Positions 16,438 to 25,423 of a stretch of 37,538 nt of DNA are shown here, piece after piece (position 1 is the stretch's first letter; every line of letters starts with the position of its first letter). Both the position numbers and the translations under genes were made by a program. Under the pieces are notes generated by a model, which did no database searches, was not told where the DNA came from, and was given only the letters and a program-made list of their open reading frames with translations. The stretch is taken from the NCBI RefSeq assembly GCF_022414575.1, contig NZ_JADWYQ010000056.1:1-37538 (forward strand). Direction: 5' to 3'. Origin of the DNA: Streptomyces sp. MUM 178J. GTDB lineage: Bacteria > Actinomycetota > Actinomycetes > Streptomycetales > Streptomycetaceae.

Positions 16438-17469
16438 CTACTGGAGGCTCCAGCGGTGCGGGTGTCCGGGGGCTACGGGGCAGGTGAAGAAGTTGAGTTC
16501 GCCGCTGCGGCCTACATGGAACTCGGTGGGGGAAGCGAACGGGTGCGGGGGGAGACCTCGTTCTTCGAGTGGTGTCCAGCTGCCGCTGCCTTCGTCCCAC
16601 TCGGTGCTGTCGACGGTCAGCAGGAGGTTCATCGGGGTCGCGCAGGTCAGGCAGTTCATCGGGTACGGGTCGGTCCTGTGCCAGGACGCGAAGCCGCCGA
16701 CGCGCCAGCCGGGTGGGATGGACAGGTCGTACTGGTAGCCGAGCGGCTCTGCCCGGTCTTCCCCGTCGGACTGCTCGGCCTCGTCCTCCTGGGCCTCGTC
16801 CCAGGCGTCGAGGCGGGCGCACAGCTCTTCGGGGAGGAGGCCGGCGAAGGGGTAGGTGGCGACCTGCTCCGGGTGCAGCACGCATGGCTCGGGCACGTAC
16901 CACTCGTAGCCGACGAGCTGCGGCTCAGGCGGCGCGGCGAGTGGCTCGCCGACCTCCGCGGACCTGCGCCAGCGCAGATGAGGCAGCGGATCGTGGCGTC
17001 CCGCCCCGTGCGCGTCGAAGGGGCACCAGAACACCTGGCGGAGATCGCAGTCGTCCGGTCCGGCCGGCAGGTCGGGTATGTCGCGCCGGTACAGCTGCGC
17101 GAGGCCGACCAGCGGCAGTGGGTCGGTGTCAGAGGCCTCAGGGATCCGGTGGGTGCGGCTCAGCTCGTCCACGAGCTGCCGCTCGTCGTCCGTGAGTCCG
17201 CAGAAGGGCTCGCGGGCCCAGGCGGTGGCCAGCACCTGCCGCTTGTGGTGGATGTCCGCAGGACGTCGCCCTCGCCCGCGGCCGTGGGCCTCCTCGCACA
17301 CCGGCCATGGCTCGTCCGCCGGCCACAGCATCGGGCCGCCCACGGAACTCGCCGACACGTCCGGGCTGCCGGGCCGCGGGTGAAGTCGGGTCGTGGTGCC
17401 CCGGTAAGCGGCCAATTCCGGGAAGAGCGCTTCGACATCGAGCGGGCGCGGAGGCGTCGTCCTCGTCAT
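16438..17469 (-). CDS. DUF1963 (YwqG-like) protein of unknown function
   Basis: This 343-residue soluble protein has the N-terminal signature GGPMLWPADEPWP (about 44-56) and a C-terminal GRSGELNFFTCP segment typical of DUF1963/YwqG-like proteins. An acidic insert (DEAQEDEAEQSDGED, about 227-241) and two CxxC-like spots (NCLTC; FTCPV) are visible. No signal peptide or membrane segment. Its function is unknown in the family. It is divergent from the DUF2797 gene across 125 bp. Confidence 0.72.
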   Translation of the reverse strand: MTRTTPPRPLDVEALFPELAAYRGTTTRLHPRPGSPDVSASSVGGPMLWPADEPWPVCEEAHGRGRGRRPADIHHKRQVLATAWAREPFCGLTDDERQLVDELSRTHRIPEASDTDPLPLVGLAQLYRRDIPDLPAGPDDCDLRQVFWCPFDAHGAGRHDPLPHLRWRRSAEVGEPLAAPPEPQLVGYEWYVPEPCVLHPEQVATYPFAGLLPEELCARLDAWDEAQEDEAEQSDGEDRAEPLGYQYDLSIPPGWRVGGFASWHRTDPYPMNCLTCATPMNLLLTVDSTEWDEGSGSWTPLEERGLPPHPFASPTEFHVGRSGELNFFTCPVAPGHPHRWSLQ

Positions 17470-17594
17470 GGGGCGAGGTTAAGCGCTCGGCGGATGCGGC
17501 GGACGGCCGCGCTGCAGGAGTTGATCGGGGGCTTTGCGCGTTGTGCCCGTAGAGGCTGTACCGGGCTGTACGGGGTTGGACGGAGGGCTGGGCG

Positions 17595-18455
17595 ATGGGC
17601 TGGCGGTGTGCGGGGGTCCGGTGGGGGAAGGACGGGGCCGTCCTGCGGTGGGAGGGCGGGCGGGAGAGCGCGCTGGGCGTCGGGAGGGCGCTGGGGTTCC
17701 GGGCCGTCGGGGAGCGGAGGTGCGTCGGGGCGCGGGGGCATGCGTGCGCCCGGCGGGCCGTGGTCGCGGCGGGCGTGACGAACCCGCGGTGCGGTGAGTG
17801 CGCGCGGTTGGAGCGGGCGCACTCCGTGGCGGCCGACACCGCGGTGGACGATCCTCGGACGTACCGGGTGTATCTCGCGTGGTTCGGGCCCGGGATGGTG
17901 AAGGTCGGGATCACCGCCGAGGAGCGGGGGAGCGCGCGGCTGCTGGAGCAGGGGGCCGTGGTGTTCAGCTGGCTGGGGCGGGGGCCGCTGATGGCCGCGC
18001 GACGGACCGAGGAGGTCGTGCGGGCGGCGCTGGGGGTGCCTGACCGCATTCCGTACGCCGCCAAGCGCGCCGCGCGGGCCGGGCTGCCCCCCGCCCCGGA
18101 GCGGGCCGCCGAGGTGGCGGCCGTGCACCGCAGGGCGAGGGGACGCAGGGAGTGGGCGGATACGCTCCAGCCGCTGGAGTTCGAGGCCGTCGACCATGCG
18201 GAGGTCTTCGGACTCCAGGGGCTGGCTCCCGCCGACGCGGTGGTGCGGGAGCTGGTGGACGGCGGGGTCGTCGCGGGGACGCTGGCCGCCGTCGCCGGCC
18301 CCGACCTCCATCTGGAGACGGTCGGCGGGAGCATGGTGGTGTGCGACACACGAGTGGCGGTGGGGTGGGAGCTGGCGGGTGCCGATGCCCGCAGCGCTCT
18401 CACCGTGCCCGTCGAGAGCACGGGCGGGCAGGACAGACAGGAGGGGCTGTTTTGA
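17595..18455 (+). CDS. DUF2797 protein with zinc-ribbon and GIY-YIG-like motif
   Basis: This 286-residue protein (ATG with GGAGGG upstream) matches DUF2797. A Cys/His cluster CVGARGHAC...CGEC (about 43-76) looks like a zinc ribbon. The segment YRVYLAWFGPGMVKVGIT (about 93-110), a following Arg-containing helix and the later ARRTEEVV Glu resemble the GIY-YIG/T5orf172 nuclease core, in which Y-x-VYL and KVGIT-x-x-R contribute the active site. Whether it cuts nucleic acid is unknown. Its stop overlaps the amidohydrolase start (TTGA), implying coupled translation. Confidence 0.75.
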   Translation: MGWRCAGVRWGKDGAVLRWEGGRESALGVGRALGFRAVGERRCVGARGHACARRAVVAAGVTNPRCGECARLERAHSVAADTAVDDPRTYRVYLAWFGPGMVKVGITAEERGSARLLEQGAVVFSWLGRGPLMAARRTEEVVRAALGVPDRIPYAAKRAARAGLPPAPERAAEVAAVHRRARGRREWADTLQPLEFEAVDHAEVFGLQGLAPADAVVRELVDGGVVAGTLAAVAGPDLHLETVGGSMVVCDTRVAVGWELAGADARSALTVPVESTGGQDRQEGLF

Positions 18456-19429
18456 GCAGGGAGTTTGCGGCGCGTCTCGGGATTCCCGGGTTGGTCGACG
18501 TCCACACCCACTTCATGCCCGAGCGCGTGCTGCACAAGGTGTGGGCGTACTTCGACGCCGCCGGGCCGCTGACCGGGATGGAGTGGCCGATCACCTATCG
18601 GCACGAGGAGGACCGGCGTGTCGAGCTGCTGCGGGAGTTCGGGGTGACCGCGTTCACCGCCATGCTCTATCCGCACAAGGCCGGCATGGCCTCCTGGCTC
18701 AACGAGTGGGCCGCCGGCTTCGCAGCCCGCGTCCCCGACTGTCTGCACACCGCCACCTTCTTTCCGGAGCCGGGTGCGGAGTCGTACGTCGCGAAGGCCC
18801 TCGATCGCGGTGCGCGGGTCTTCAAAGCCCATCTTCAGGTGGGGCGGTACGACCCGAACGACCCGCTGCTCGACGGGGTGTGGGGGGCGCTGGCGGAGAG
18901 CGCGACCCCTGTTGTCGTGCATTGCGGGTCCGGACCCGTGCCAGGCGAGCACACCGGGCCCGAGCCGGTCGGGCGGCTGCTCGCCCGCCACCCCCGGCTG
19001 CGGCTGATCGTCGCCCATATGGGCATGCCCGAGTACTCCGACTTCCTCGACCTCGCGGAGCGGTACGACGAGGTCCGCCTCGACACCACCATGGCCTTCA
19101 CCGACTTCAGCGAGCGCCTGTGCCCCTTCCCCGAGCAGGAGAAGCCCCGCCTCGCGGCCCTCGGCGACCGGATCCTCCTCGGCAGCGACTTCCCGAACAT
19201 CCCGTATCCGTACGTCCATCAACTCCAGGCCCTCGAGAGGCTGGAGCTGGGTGACGACTGGCTGCGGCGGGTGTGCCACGAGAACGGGGTCCGGCTCTTT
19301 CCGGGGTTTTTCTCAGGGAATTCACAGGGTCCGGCAAGGCGGCTCTCACCCCGTGCGCGCAGAGTCGGGTCCCATGACTGCGATCCCCTCCCAGCAGCGC
19401 CTCGACCAGCCGCGCCTCGAACGCCATGA
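18452..19429 (+). CDS. Metal-dependent amidohydrolase (ACMSD-like family)
   Basis: The 325-residue protein starts at TTG 18452, overlapping the upstream stop, with GAGGGGC as ribosome-binding site. Metal ligands of amidohydrolase-2 proteins are visible: VDVHTHF (H18, H20), VVVHCGSGP, LIVAHMGMPEYSDFLDLA, and the late Asp in LGSDFPNIPYPY. The substrate is unknown; such enzymes hydrolyse or decarboxylate small cyclic acids and lactones. After ENGVRLFPG the tail of about 40 residues is unlike the family and its last 56 nt overlap the response regulator gene, so the original end may have been lost or extended by mutation. Confidence 0.85.
   Translation: MSREFAARLGIPGLVDVHTHFMPERVLHKVWAYFDAAGPLTGMEWPITYRHEEDRRVELLREFGVTAFTAMLYPHKAGMASWLNEWAAGFAARVPDCLHTATFFPEPGAESYVAKALDRGARVFKAHLQVGRYDPNDPLLDGVWGALAESATPVVVHCGSGPVPGEHTGPEPVGRLLARHPRLRLIVAHMGMPEYSDFLDLAERYDEVRLDTTMAFTDFSERLCPFPEQEKPRLAALGDRILLGSDFPNIPYPYVHQLQALERLELGDDWLRRVCHENGVRLFPGFFSGNSQGPARRLSPRARRVGSHDCDPLPAAPRPAAPRTP
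19310..19329 (+). promoter_or_regulatory. 11-bp-spaced direct repeat, probable OmpR-type regulator box
   Basis: TTCTCAGGG (19310-19318) and TTCACAGGG (19321-19329) are spaced 11 bp start to start, the arrangement bound by OmpR/PhoB-type response regulators. They lie 45-64 bp upstream of just such a regulator gene, inside the 3' end of the amidohydrolase gene. Autoregulation is inferred. Confidence 0.55.
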
Positions 19430-20135
19430 GCTGCGCCGCGCCGACGGCAGCCCCGTCCGCGTGCTCGTCGTCGACGACGAGGCCGCGTTGAGCGAGCTGC
19501 TGTCGATGGCGCTGCGCTACGAGGGGTGGGAGGTGCGCAGCGCGGGAGACGGCGCGGGCGCCGTGCGCTGTGCGCGGGCGTTCCGTCCGGACGCCGTGGT
19601 GCTCGATGTGATGCTTCCCGACATGGACGGGCTCGCCGTCCTCGGGCGGCTGCGGCGGGAGCTGCCGGAGCTGCCGGTGCTGTTCCTGACCGCCCGGGAC
19701 GCGGTGGAGGACCGGATCGCGGGCCTGACGGCCGGCGGAGACGACTACGTGACCAAGCCGTTCTCGCTGGAGGAGGTCGTGGCCCGGCTGCGCGGGCTGA
19801 TCCGCAGGTCCGGGGCCGCGGCCGTGAGCAGCGAGTCGCTGCTCACGGTCGGCGATCTCACCCTCGACGAGGACAGCCACGAGGTCGCCCGCGGCGGCGA
19901 GCCCATCCATCTGACCGCCACCGAGTTCGAGCTGCTGCGCTATCTGATGCGCAATCCGCGGCGGGTGCTCAGCAAGGCGCAGATACTCGACCGGGTGTGG
20001 AGCTATGACTTCGGCGGACAGGCCAATGTGGTCGAGCTCTATGTCTCGTATCTGCGAAAGAAGATCGACGCCGGGCGGTCGCCGATGATCCACACCCGTC
20101 GGGGAGCCGGGTATCTGATCAAGCCCGGGGAGTGA
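19374..20135 (+). CDS. OmpR/PhoB-family response regulator
   Basis: The 253-residue protein has a receiver domain (about 27-145) with acidic DDE, phospho-acceptor D78 in VVLDVMLPDMDG, T106 and K128 (DYVTKPF), then a winged helix (about 155-250; LTATEFELLRYLMRNPRRVLSKAQIL and RRGAGYLI). All phosphorelay residues are present. It is 7 nt upstream of its histidine kinase. Two membrane glycosyltransferase genes follow on the same strand, so it probably regulates envelope or surface glycosylation as well as itself. Confidence 0.95.
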   Translation: MTAIPSQQRLDQPRLERHELRRADGSPVRVLVVDDEAALSELLSMALRYEGWEVRSAGDGAGAVRCARAFRPDAVVLDVMLPDMDGLAVLGRLRRELPELPVLFLTARDAVEDRIAGLTAGGDDYVTKPFSLEEVVARLRGLIRRSGAAAVSSESLLTVGDLTLDEDSHEVARGGEPIHLTATEFELLRYLMRNPRRVLSKAQILDRVWSYDFGGQANVVELYVSYLRKKIDAGRSPMIHTRRGAGYLIKPGE

Positions 20136-20142
20136 GCGCGCC

Positions 20143-21741
20143 ATGGGCAGACCGCAGTCGCTGAGGACCCGGCTCGTTGTGTCCGCCGTCGCGTTGATCG
20201 CCGTCGTGGCGGCCGTGATCGGAACGGTCACCGCGATCGCCTTCCGTACGTATCTCTACGGTCAACTGGACGGTCAGCTGGATGCGATCGGGTCCAGGGC
20301 CGCCGGGCCACCGGCCGTTCCCGGCGACCTCCCTCCCCCCGGGAAGCGCAAGGATCCACTGGACTTCGTCATCGGCGGCGGCGCACCCGTCGGCACGGTC
20401 GGCGCACTGCTCTTTGCCGACGGGACGGTGCGGGAGGCCGCGGGCAGCGGCGAGCGGGAGAACGCCGAAGACGGCGGGCCGGGCGTCGTCCGGACGGGGC
20501 TGTCCGGCGCCCAGACGCAGGCTCTCGCGGACGTGCCTCGCGACGGGCGGCCGCACACCGTGGAACTGCCCGGCAAGGGCGACTACCGCGTCGAGTACGT
20601 CTCCGGCTTCCGCGGCGGCTTCCTCGTCGGCATCCCCGCGAACCAGGTGCAGGACGCCCTCGGCACGCTCGTCCTCGTCGAGGTGTGCGTCACCGGCGCC
20701 GGTCTCGTCGCTGCCGGGATCGCCGGCGCCTCCCTGGTCGGGGTGGCGCTGCGGCCGCTGCGTCGGGTCGCGGCCACCGCCACCCGGGTCTCCGAACTCC
20801 CCCTCCACCGCGGTGAGGTCGCCCTGCACGAACGGGTGCCGCAGGCGGAGGCCGATCCGCGCACCGAGGTGGGCCAGGTCGGCGCGGCCCTCAACCGGAT
20901 GCTGGGACATGTCGGTTCGGCGCTCGCGGCCCGCCAGGAGAGCGAGACGCGCGTACGGCAGTTCGTGGCGGACGCCAGCCATGAGCTGCGCACCCCGCTG
21001 GCCTCGATCCGCGGCTACGCAGAGCTGACCCGGCGCGGACGGGAGGAGACTCCGCCGGACACCCGGTACGCGCTGGGGCGGATCGAGTCGGAGGCGGAGC
21101 GGATGACCGGGCTCGTGGAGGATCTGCTGCTGCTCGCCCGGCTGGACGCCGGACGGCCGCTGTCGTACGAGAGCACCGACCTCGCACCGCTGGTCGTGGA
21201 CGCCGTCTCCGACGCCCGCGCCGCCGACGGCGGGCACCGGTGGCGGCTGGAGCTGCCCGACGAACCCGTCGTCGTACGCGGCGACCCCGCCCGGCTCCAC
21301 CAGGTGCTGGTCAATCTGCTGGCCAACGCCCGTACGCACACGCCTGCGGGGACCGCCGTCACCGCCCGGGTGTCCGGGGGCCAGGACACCGCGGTGCTGG
21401 AGGTCGAGGACGACGGGCCGGGCATCCCGCAGGAGCTGCTGCCGCATGTCTTCGAGCGCTTCGCGCGCGGCGACGCCTCGCGGACACGGCGCGACGGTTC
21501 GTCGACCGGGCTGGGGCTGGCCATCGTGGACGCCGTCGTCGGTGCGCACGGTGGGGCGGTGAGCGTGCGGTCCCGGCCGGGGAGGACCGTGTTCGCGGTC
21601 CGGCTGCCCGTGGACGGCGAGGGGCGTGCCGTTCCACCGGGCAAGGGGCGGGCCGATTCATCGGACAGGGGGCGGGCCGACTCACGGGACGAGCAGCGGG
21701 CCGACTCACAGGCGGGCCACAGGCGCACCACACAGGTGTGA
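20143..21741 (+). CDS. Membrane sensor histidine kinase
   Basis: The 532-residue protein has TM1 at about 11-36, an extracytoplasmic domain of about 140 residues, TM2 at about 178-205, a HAMP linker, H-box FVADASHELRTPL (H280), N-box LVNLLANARTHTP and G-boxes EDDGPGIP and STGLGLAIV. It should phosphorylate the adjacent response regulator. The extra C-terminal tail repeats a GRADS/QRADS motif and is probably disordered. ATG is preceded by GGGGAG. Pairing by adjacency is near certain; the signal is unknown. Confidence 0.95.
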   Translation: MGRPQSLRTRLVVSAVALIAVVAAVIGTVTAIAFRTYLYGQLDGQLDAIGSRAAGPPAVPGDLPPPGKRKDPLDFVIGGGAPVGTVGALLFADGTVREAAGSGERENAEDGGPGVVRTGLSGAQTQALADVPRDGRPHTVELPGKGDYRVEYVSGFRGGFLVGIPANQVQDALGTLVLVEVCVTGAGLVAAGIAGASLVGVALRPLRRVAATATRVSELPLHRGEVALHERVPQAEADPRTEVGQVGAALNRMLGHVGSALAARQESETRVRQFVADASHELRTPLASIRGYAELTRRGREETPPDTRYALGRIESEAERMTGLVEDLLLLARLDAGRPLSYESTDLAPLVVDAVSDARAADGGHRWRLELPDEPVVVRGDPARLHQVLVNLLANARTHTPAGTAVTARVSGGQDTAVLEVEDDGPGIPQELLPHVFERFARGDASRTRRDGSSTGLGLAIVDAVVGAHGGAVSVRSRPGRTVFAVRLPVDGEGRAVPPGKGRADSSDRGRADSRDEQRADSQAGHRRTTQV

Positions 21742-21767
21742 CAGCGGGTTCGTCGAGTGTCGGTGCC

Positions 21768-23186
21768 ATGCGAACCGACATCCCACCAGGAACCCTCCCC
21801 GCCCGGGAGCACCTGCGCGCAGACGACCCGGCCGACGTGCCCGTCCTCGATGTCGTGATCCCCGTCTACAACGAGGAGAAGGACCTCGAACCCTGTGTGC
21901 TGAGGCTGCGTGAGCATCTCGCGCGCACCTTCCCCTACGGCTTCCGGATCACCGTCGCCGACAACGCGAGCACCGACCGCACGCCCGAGATCGCCGCCCG
22001 CCTCGAGTCCGGCCTGCCGGAGGTACGGGCGTGGCGGCTGGAGCAGAAGGGCCGCGGACGCGCCCTGCACACGGTGTGGTCGCACTCCGACGCACCCGTG
22101 CTCGCCTATATGGACGTCGATCTGTCCACCGACCTCAACGCGCTGCTGCCGCTGGTCGCACCGCTGATCTCCGGCCACTCCGACCTGGCGATCGGCTCCC
22201 GTCTCGCCCGTTCGTCGCGGGTCGTCCGCGGGCCCAAGCGGGAGTTCGTCTCCCGCGCCTACAACCTGATCCTGCGCTCCTCGCTCGCCGCCCGCTTCTC
22301 CGACGCCCAGTGCGGCTTCAAGGCGATACGGCGGGACGTCGCCGAACGGCTGCTGCCGATGGTCCAGGACACCGGCTGGTTCTTCGACACGGAGCTGCTG
22401 GTGCTGGCCGAACGCGCCGGGCTGCGCATCCACGAGGTGCCGGTGGACTGGGTCGACGACCCCGATTCGACCGTGCACATCGTGCGCACCGCGACCGAGG
22501 ACCTCAAGGGCGTCTGGCGGGTGGGGCGGGCCCTCGCCACCGGGTCGCTGCCGCTGGACCGGCTCGCCCGCCCCTTCGGCGACGATCCGCGCGATCGGCG
22601 GCTCACCGGGGTGCCCGGCGGGCTCGCCCGCCAACTGGTCGGCTTCTGCGCGGTGGGAGCCCTGTCCACCGTGCTCTATCTGCTGCTGTACTCCGGCTTC
22701 CGGCTGGGCGTCGGGCCGCAGCCGGCCAACGCCGCGGCGCTGCTGCTGTCCGCCGTCGCCAACACCGCGGCCAACCGCCGCCTCACCTTCGGGGTGCGCG
22801 GCCGGGAACGCGCGGTGCGCCACCAGGCGCAGGGGCTGGTGGTGTTCGGCATCGGCCTCGCGCTGACCAGCGGCTCGCTGGCCGCTCTGGAGGCGGCCGC
22901 GGGCGCACCCTCCCACAGCACGGAGCTCGCGGTGCTGATCGCCGCGAATCTGGCCGCGACCGTGCTGCGGTTCCTGCTCTACCGGGCGTGGGTGTTCCCG
23001 GAGAGGCGTACGCACCAGACGAACCGGGTTGAGAGGAACCGGGTCGAGGCGAATCGGGTCGAGGCGAACCGGGTTGAGACGAACCAGGCCGAGGCGAACC
23101 AGGTTGAGACGAACCGGATCGAGGCGGCTCAGATCGAGACGAGCGAGAGCGAGAAGGACGAGATGACGGAGGGCGCGAGGCGATGA
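21768..23186 (+). CDS. GT2 glycosyltransferase-GtrA fusion (dolichyl-phosphate-mannose synthase type)
   Basis: This 472-residue protein starts at ATG 21768, 26 nt after the kinase. Residues about 25-265 form a GT-A domain like DPM1/DpgS: VVIPVYNEEKDL, the nucleotide-sugar/metal motif MDVDLSTD, and the DAQCGFKAIRRD and WFFDTELL segments. Residues about 285-410 are a four-helix GtrA membrane domain. It likely transfers a sugar from a nucleotide donor to polyprenyl phosphate and delivers it across the membrane to the next enzyme. A C-terminal tail of eight 5-residue repeats (NRVEA type) is unlike the family. Its stop overlaps the next start (ATGA). Confidence 0.9.
   Translation: MRTDIPPGTLPAREHLRADDPADVPVLDVVIPVYNEEKDLEPCVLRLREHLARTFPYGFRITVADNASTDRTPEIAARLESGLPEVRAWRLEQKGRGRALHTVWSHSDAPVLAYMDVDLSTDLNALLPLVAPLISGHSDLAIGSRLARSSRVVRGPKREFVSRAYNLILRSSLAARFSDAQCGFKAIRRDVAERLLPMVQDTGWFFDTELLVLAERAGLRIHEVPVDWVDDPDSTVHIVRTATEDLKGVWRVGRALATGSLPLDRLARPFGDDPRDRRLTGVPGGLARQLVGFCAVGALSTVLYLLLYSGFRLGVGPQPANAAALLLSAVANTAANRRLTFGVRGRERAVRHQAQGLVVFGIGLALTSGSLAALEAAAGAPSHSTELAVLIAANLAATVLRFLLYRAWVFPERRTHQTNRVERNRVEANRVEANRVETNQAEANQVETNRIEAAQIETSESEKDEMTEGARR
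23021..23140 (+). repeat. 15-bp minisatellite (8 units) encoding NRVEA-type repeats
   Basis: Eight consecutive 15-bp units of the type GAACCGGGTCGAGGC, each 10-15 of 15 identical, encode pentapeptides NRVER, NRVEA, NRVET, NQAEA, NQVET, NRIEA and AQIET at the C-terminus of the GT2-GtrA protein. Unit length is a multiple of three, so copy-number change keeps frame. Confidence 0.9.
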
Positions 23187-25348
23187 CCGCGACCATGGAT
23201 GCGGCCGCCCGGCCGCCCGAGCTCAGCACGGCGGGGCAGCGCGAGGGGGACGCCCGCTGGGTGCGGCCCGCGTTCCTCGGGCTGCTGCTCGCCACCGCTG
23301 TGCTGTACCTGTACAACCTGGACGCCTCCGGCTACGCCAACTCCTTCTACTCCGCCGCCGTCCAGGCGGGCAGCGAGAGCTGGAAGGCGTTCTTCTTCGG
23401 CTCGTCCGACGCCGCGAACTCCATCACCGTCGACAAGCCGCCGGCCGCGCTGTGGCCCATGGCCCTGTCCGTGCGGCTCTTCGGTCTCGGCTCCTGGCAG
23501 ATCCTGCTGCCCGAGGTGCTGATGGGCGTGGCGACGGTCGCCGTGCTGTACGCCGCCGTCCGCAGGCGCTTCAGCGCTGCCGCCGGGCTGATCGCGGGCG
23601 CGGTGCTGGCGGTGACGCCCGTCGCCGCCCTGATGTTCCGCTTCAACAACCCGGACGCGCTGCTCACCCTGCTGATGACCCTCACCGTGTACTGCGTGCT
23701 GCGTGCGCTGGAGGGCGCGCGGACGGCATGGCTGGTGTGGGCCGGCGTCGCCGTGGGGTTCGCGTTTCTGACGAAGACGCTCCAGGCGTTTCTGATCCTG
23801 CCGCCGCTGGCGCTGGTGTACGCGGTGTGCGCACCGGCCACGCTGCTGCGCAGGCTCGGCCAACTCGCCCTCGCCGGGCTCGCGCTGCTCGTCTCCGGCG
23901 GCTGGTGGGTGGCGATCGTCGAGCTGTGGCCCGCCGCCTCCCGCCCGTACATCGGCGGCTCGCAGACCAACAGCTTCCTGGAGCTGACCTTCGGCTACAA
24001 CGGGCTGGGGCGCATCAACGGCAATGAGGCCGGCAGCGTGGGCGGCGGCGGCCCGGGAGGCCCCGGGGGCGGCGGCGCCGGCGGCGGTGGCGGACGCTGG
24101 GGTGAGACCGGACTCGGGCGGATGTTCAACGACTCGGTCGGCGGCCAGATCTCCTGGCTGCTGCCCGCCGCGCTGCTGCTCCTCGTCGCCGGGCTTGTGG
24201 TCACCTGGCGGGCGGGTCGCACGGACACGGCACGGTCGGCGTTCCTGGTGTGGGGCGGGGCGCTGCTGATGACCGTGGGCATCTTCAGTTTTATGGCCGG
24301 GATCTTCCACGAGTACTACACCGTGGCCCTGGCCCCGTATATCGCGGCGCTCGTCGGCATGGGCGCGACGGTGCTGTGGGAGGAGCGGTCGAGGCCGCTC
24401 GCCTCCGCTGCGCTGGGCTGCGCGGTCGCGGTGACGGCCGGGTGGGCGTATGTGCTGCTGGGCCGGACGCCGGACTATCTGCCGTGGCTGCGCGGGGCGG
24501 TGCTGGCGGGCGGGCTGGCCGCGGCCGTGGTGCTCGCCGCGCTGCCGTTCGCCGGACGGCTGGGGCGTTCGGGCGGCCGGCGGCCGGTCCGATGGCTGGC
24601 GCTCGGGGCCGCGGGGGCCGGGCTCGCGGTGTCGCTGGCGGGGCCGGTTGCGTACTCCCTCACGACCGTGAACGAAGGGCACACCGGCTCGCTCGTCATG
24701 GCCGGCCCCGCGTCGGCCCGCGGTGGCGGCCCAGGCGGTGGCGGTCCGGGCGGCCGTGGCCCCGCCGCCGGTGGTGTCGGCGGCGGTCCCGGAGGAGCTG
24801 CTGACGGAGGCGGTGCGCGCGGGGGCGGTGACGGGCGCATGCAGGGGCCTGGCGGCCAGGGGCAGCAGGGCAGCCGCGACGGCGGTCCCGACGGCAACCG
24901 CGACGGCGGTCCTGCCGGTGGTCCCGGCGGCGGTCCTGCGGGTGGTCCCGGCGGCGGTGCCGAAGGCAGTGGCGGACGCGGCATGGGCGGTCTCATCAAC
25001 GGCGCGAACGTCAGCTCCGCCGCCCAGGCCGCGCTCAAGGAGAACGCCGACGACTACACCTGGGTCGCCGCCGCCATCGGCGCCCAGAACGCGGCGAGTT
25101 ACCAGCTCGCCACCGGGGAACCGGTGATGCCGATCGGCGGCTTCAACGGAACGGACCCCTCGCCGACGCTCGCCCGGTTCAAGCAGTACGTCTCCGAGGG
25201 GAAGATCCACTACTACATCGTGAGCAGCGGCATGGGCGGCGGGCGCGGCGGCGACGCCAGCGCCTCGATCACGGCGTACGTCGAGGAGAACTTCACCCGG
25301 GTGACGGCAGACGGCGCGACGCTGTACGACCTCACGCGGCCGGTGTAG
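23183..25348 (+). CDS. PMT/ArnT-like membrane glycosyltransferase (GT39/GT83 family)
   Basis: This 721-residue polytopic protein has about 11-12 transmembrane helices and the acidic first-loop region followed by VDKPPAALWPMAL (DKPP, about 73-85), typical of undecaprenyl-phosphate-sugar-dependent transferases. Gly-rich loops (GGGGPGG, about 285-310 and about 510-600) and a C-terminal extracytoplasmic domain (about 605-721, with YTWVAAAIGAQNAASYQLATGEPVMPIGGFNGTDP) follow the actinobacterial architecture. It would use the lipid-linked sugar made by the overlapping upstream gene to glycosylate a lipid, polymer or protein outside. The acceptor is unknown. Confidence 0.9.
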   Translation: MTATMDAAARPPELSTAGQREGDARWVRPAFLGLLLATAVLYLYNLDASGYANSFYSAAVQAGSESWKAFFFGSSDAANSITVDKPPAALWPMALSVRLFGLGSWQILLPEVLMGVATVAVLYAAVRRRFSAAAGLIAGAVLAVTPVAALMFRFNNPDALLTLLMTLTVYCVLRALEGARTAWLVWAGVAVGFAFLTKTLQAFLILPPLALVYAVCAPATLLRRLGQLALAGLALLVSGGWWVAIVELWPAASRPYIGGSQTNSFLELTFGYNGLGRINGNEAGSVGGGGPGGPGGGGAGGGGGRWGETGLGRMFNDSVGGQISWLLPAALLLLVAGLVVTWRAGRTDTARSAFLVWGGALLMTVGIFSFMAGIFHEYYTVALAPYIAALVGMGATVLWEERSRPLASAALGCAVAVTAGWAYVLLGRTPDYLPWLRGAVLAGGLAAAVVLAALPFAGRLGRSGGRRPVRWLALGAAGAGLAVSLAGPVAYSLTTVNEGHTGSLVMAGPASARGGGPGGGGPGGRGPAAGGVGGGPGGAADGGGARGGGDGRMQGPGGQGQQGSRDGGPDGNRDGGPAGGPGGGPAGGPGGGAEGSGGRGMGGLINGANVSSAAQAALKENADDYTWVAAAIGAQNAASYQLATGEPVMPIGGFNGTDPSPTLARFKQYVSEGKIHYYIVSSGMGGGRGGDASASITAYVEENFTRVTADGATLYDLTRPV

Positions 25349-25382
25349 CGGGCGGTTCGCCCGGGGCGGGGAGGAAGGGAAA

Positions 25383-25420
25383 CCGGGGCGGCCGCCTCCG
25401 CTACAGGGCGGCCGCCCCGG
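25383..25420. terminator. Bidirectional terminator between convergent genes
   Basis: CCGGGGCGGCCGCC (25383-25396) pairs perfectly with GGCGGCCGCCCCGG (25407-25420) over a 10-nt loop: a 14-bp stem that serves both the glycosyltransferase and the efflux gene. Poly-U is absent. Confidence 0.85.
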
Positions 25421-25423
25421 GGA

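Noticed and set aside
17138..19279. 713-codon frame on the minus strand
   Set aside because: Opposite to the DUF2797 and amidohydrolase genes; Pro/Arg-rich and motif-free.
23129..25210. 693-codon frame on the minus strand
   Set aside because: Antisense to the PMT/ArnT-like gene, whose membrane segments and DKPP motif are clear.
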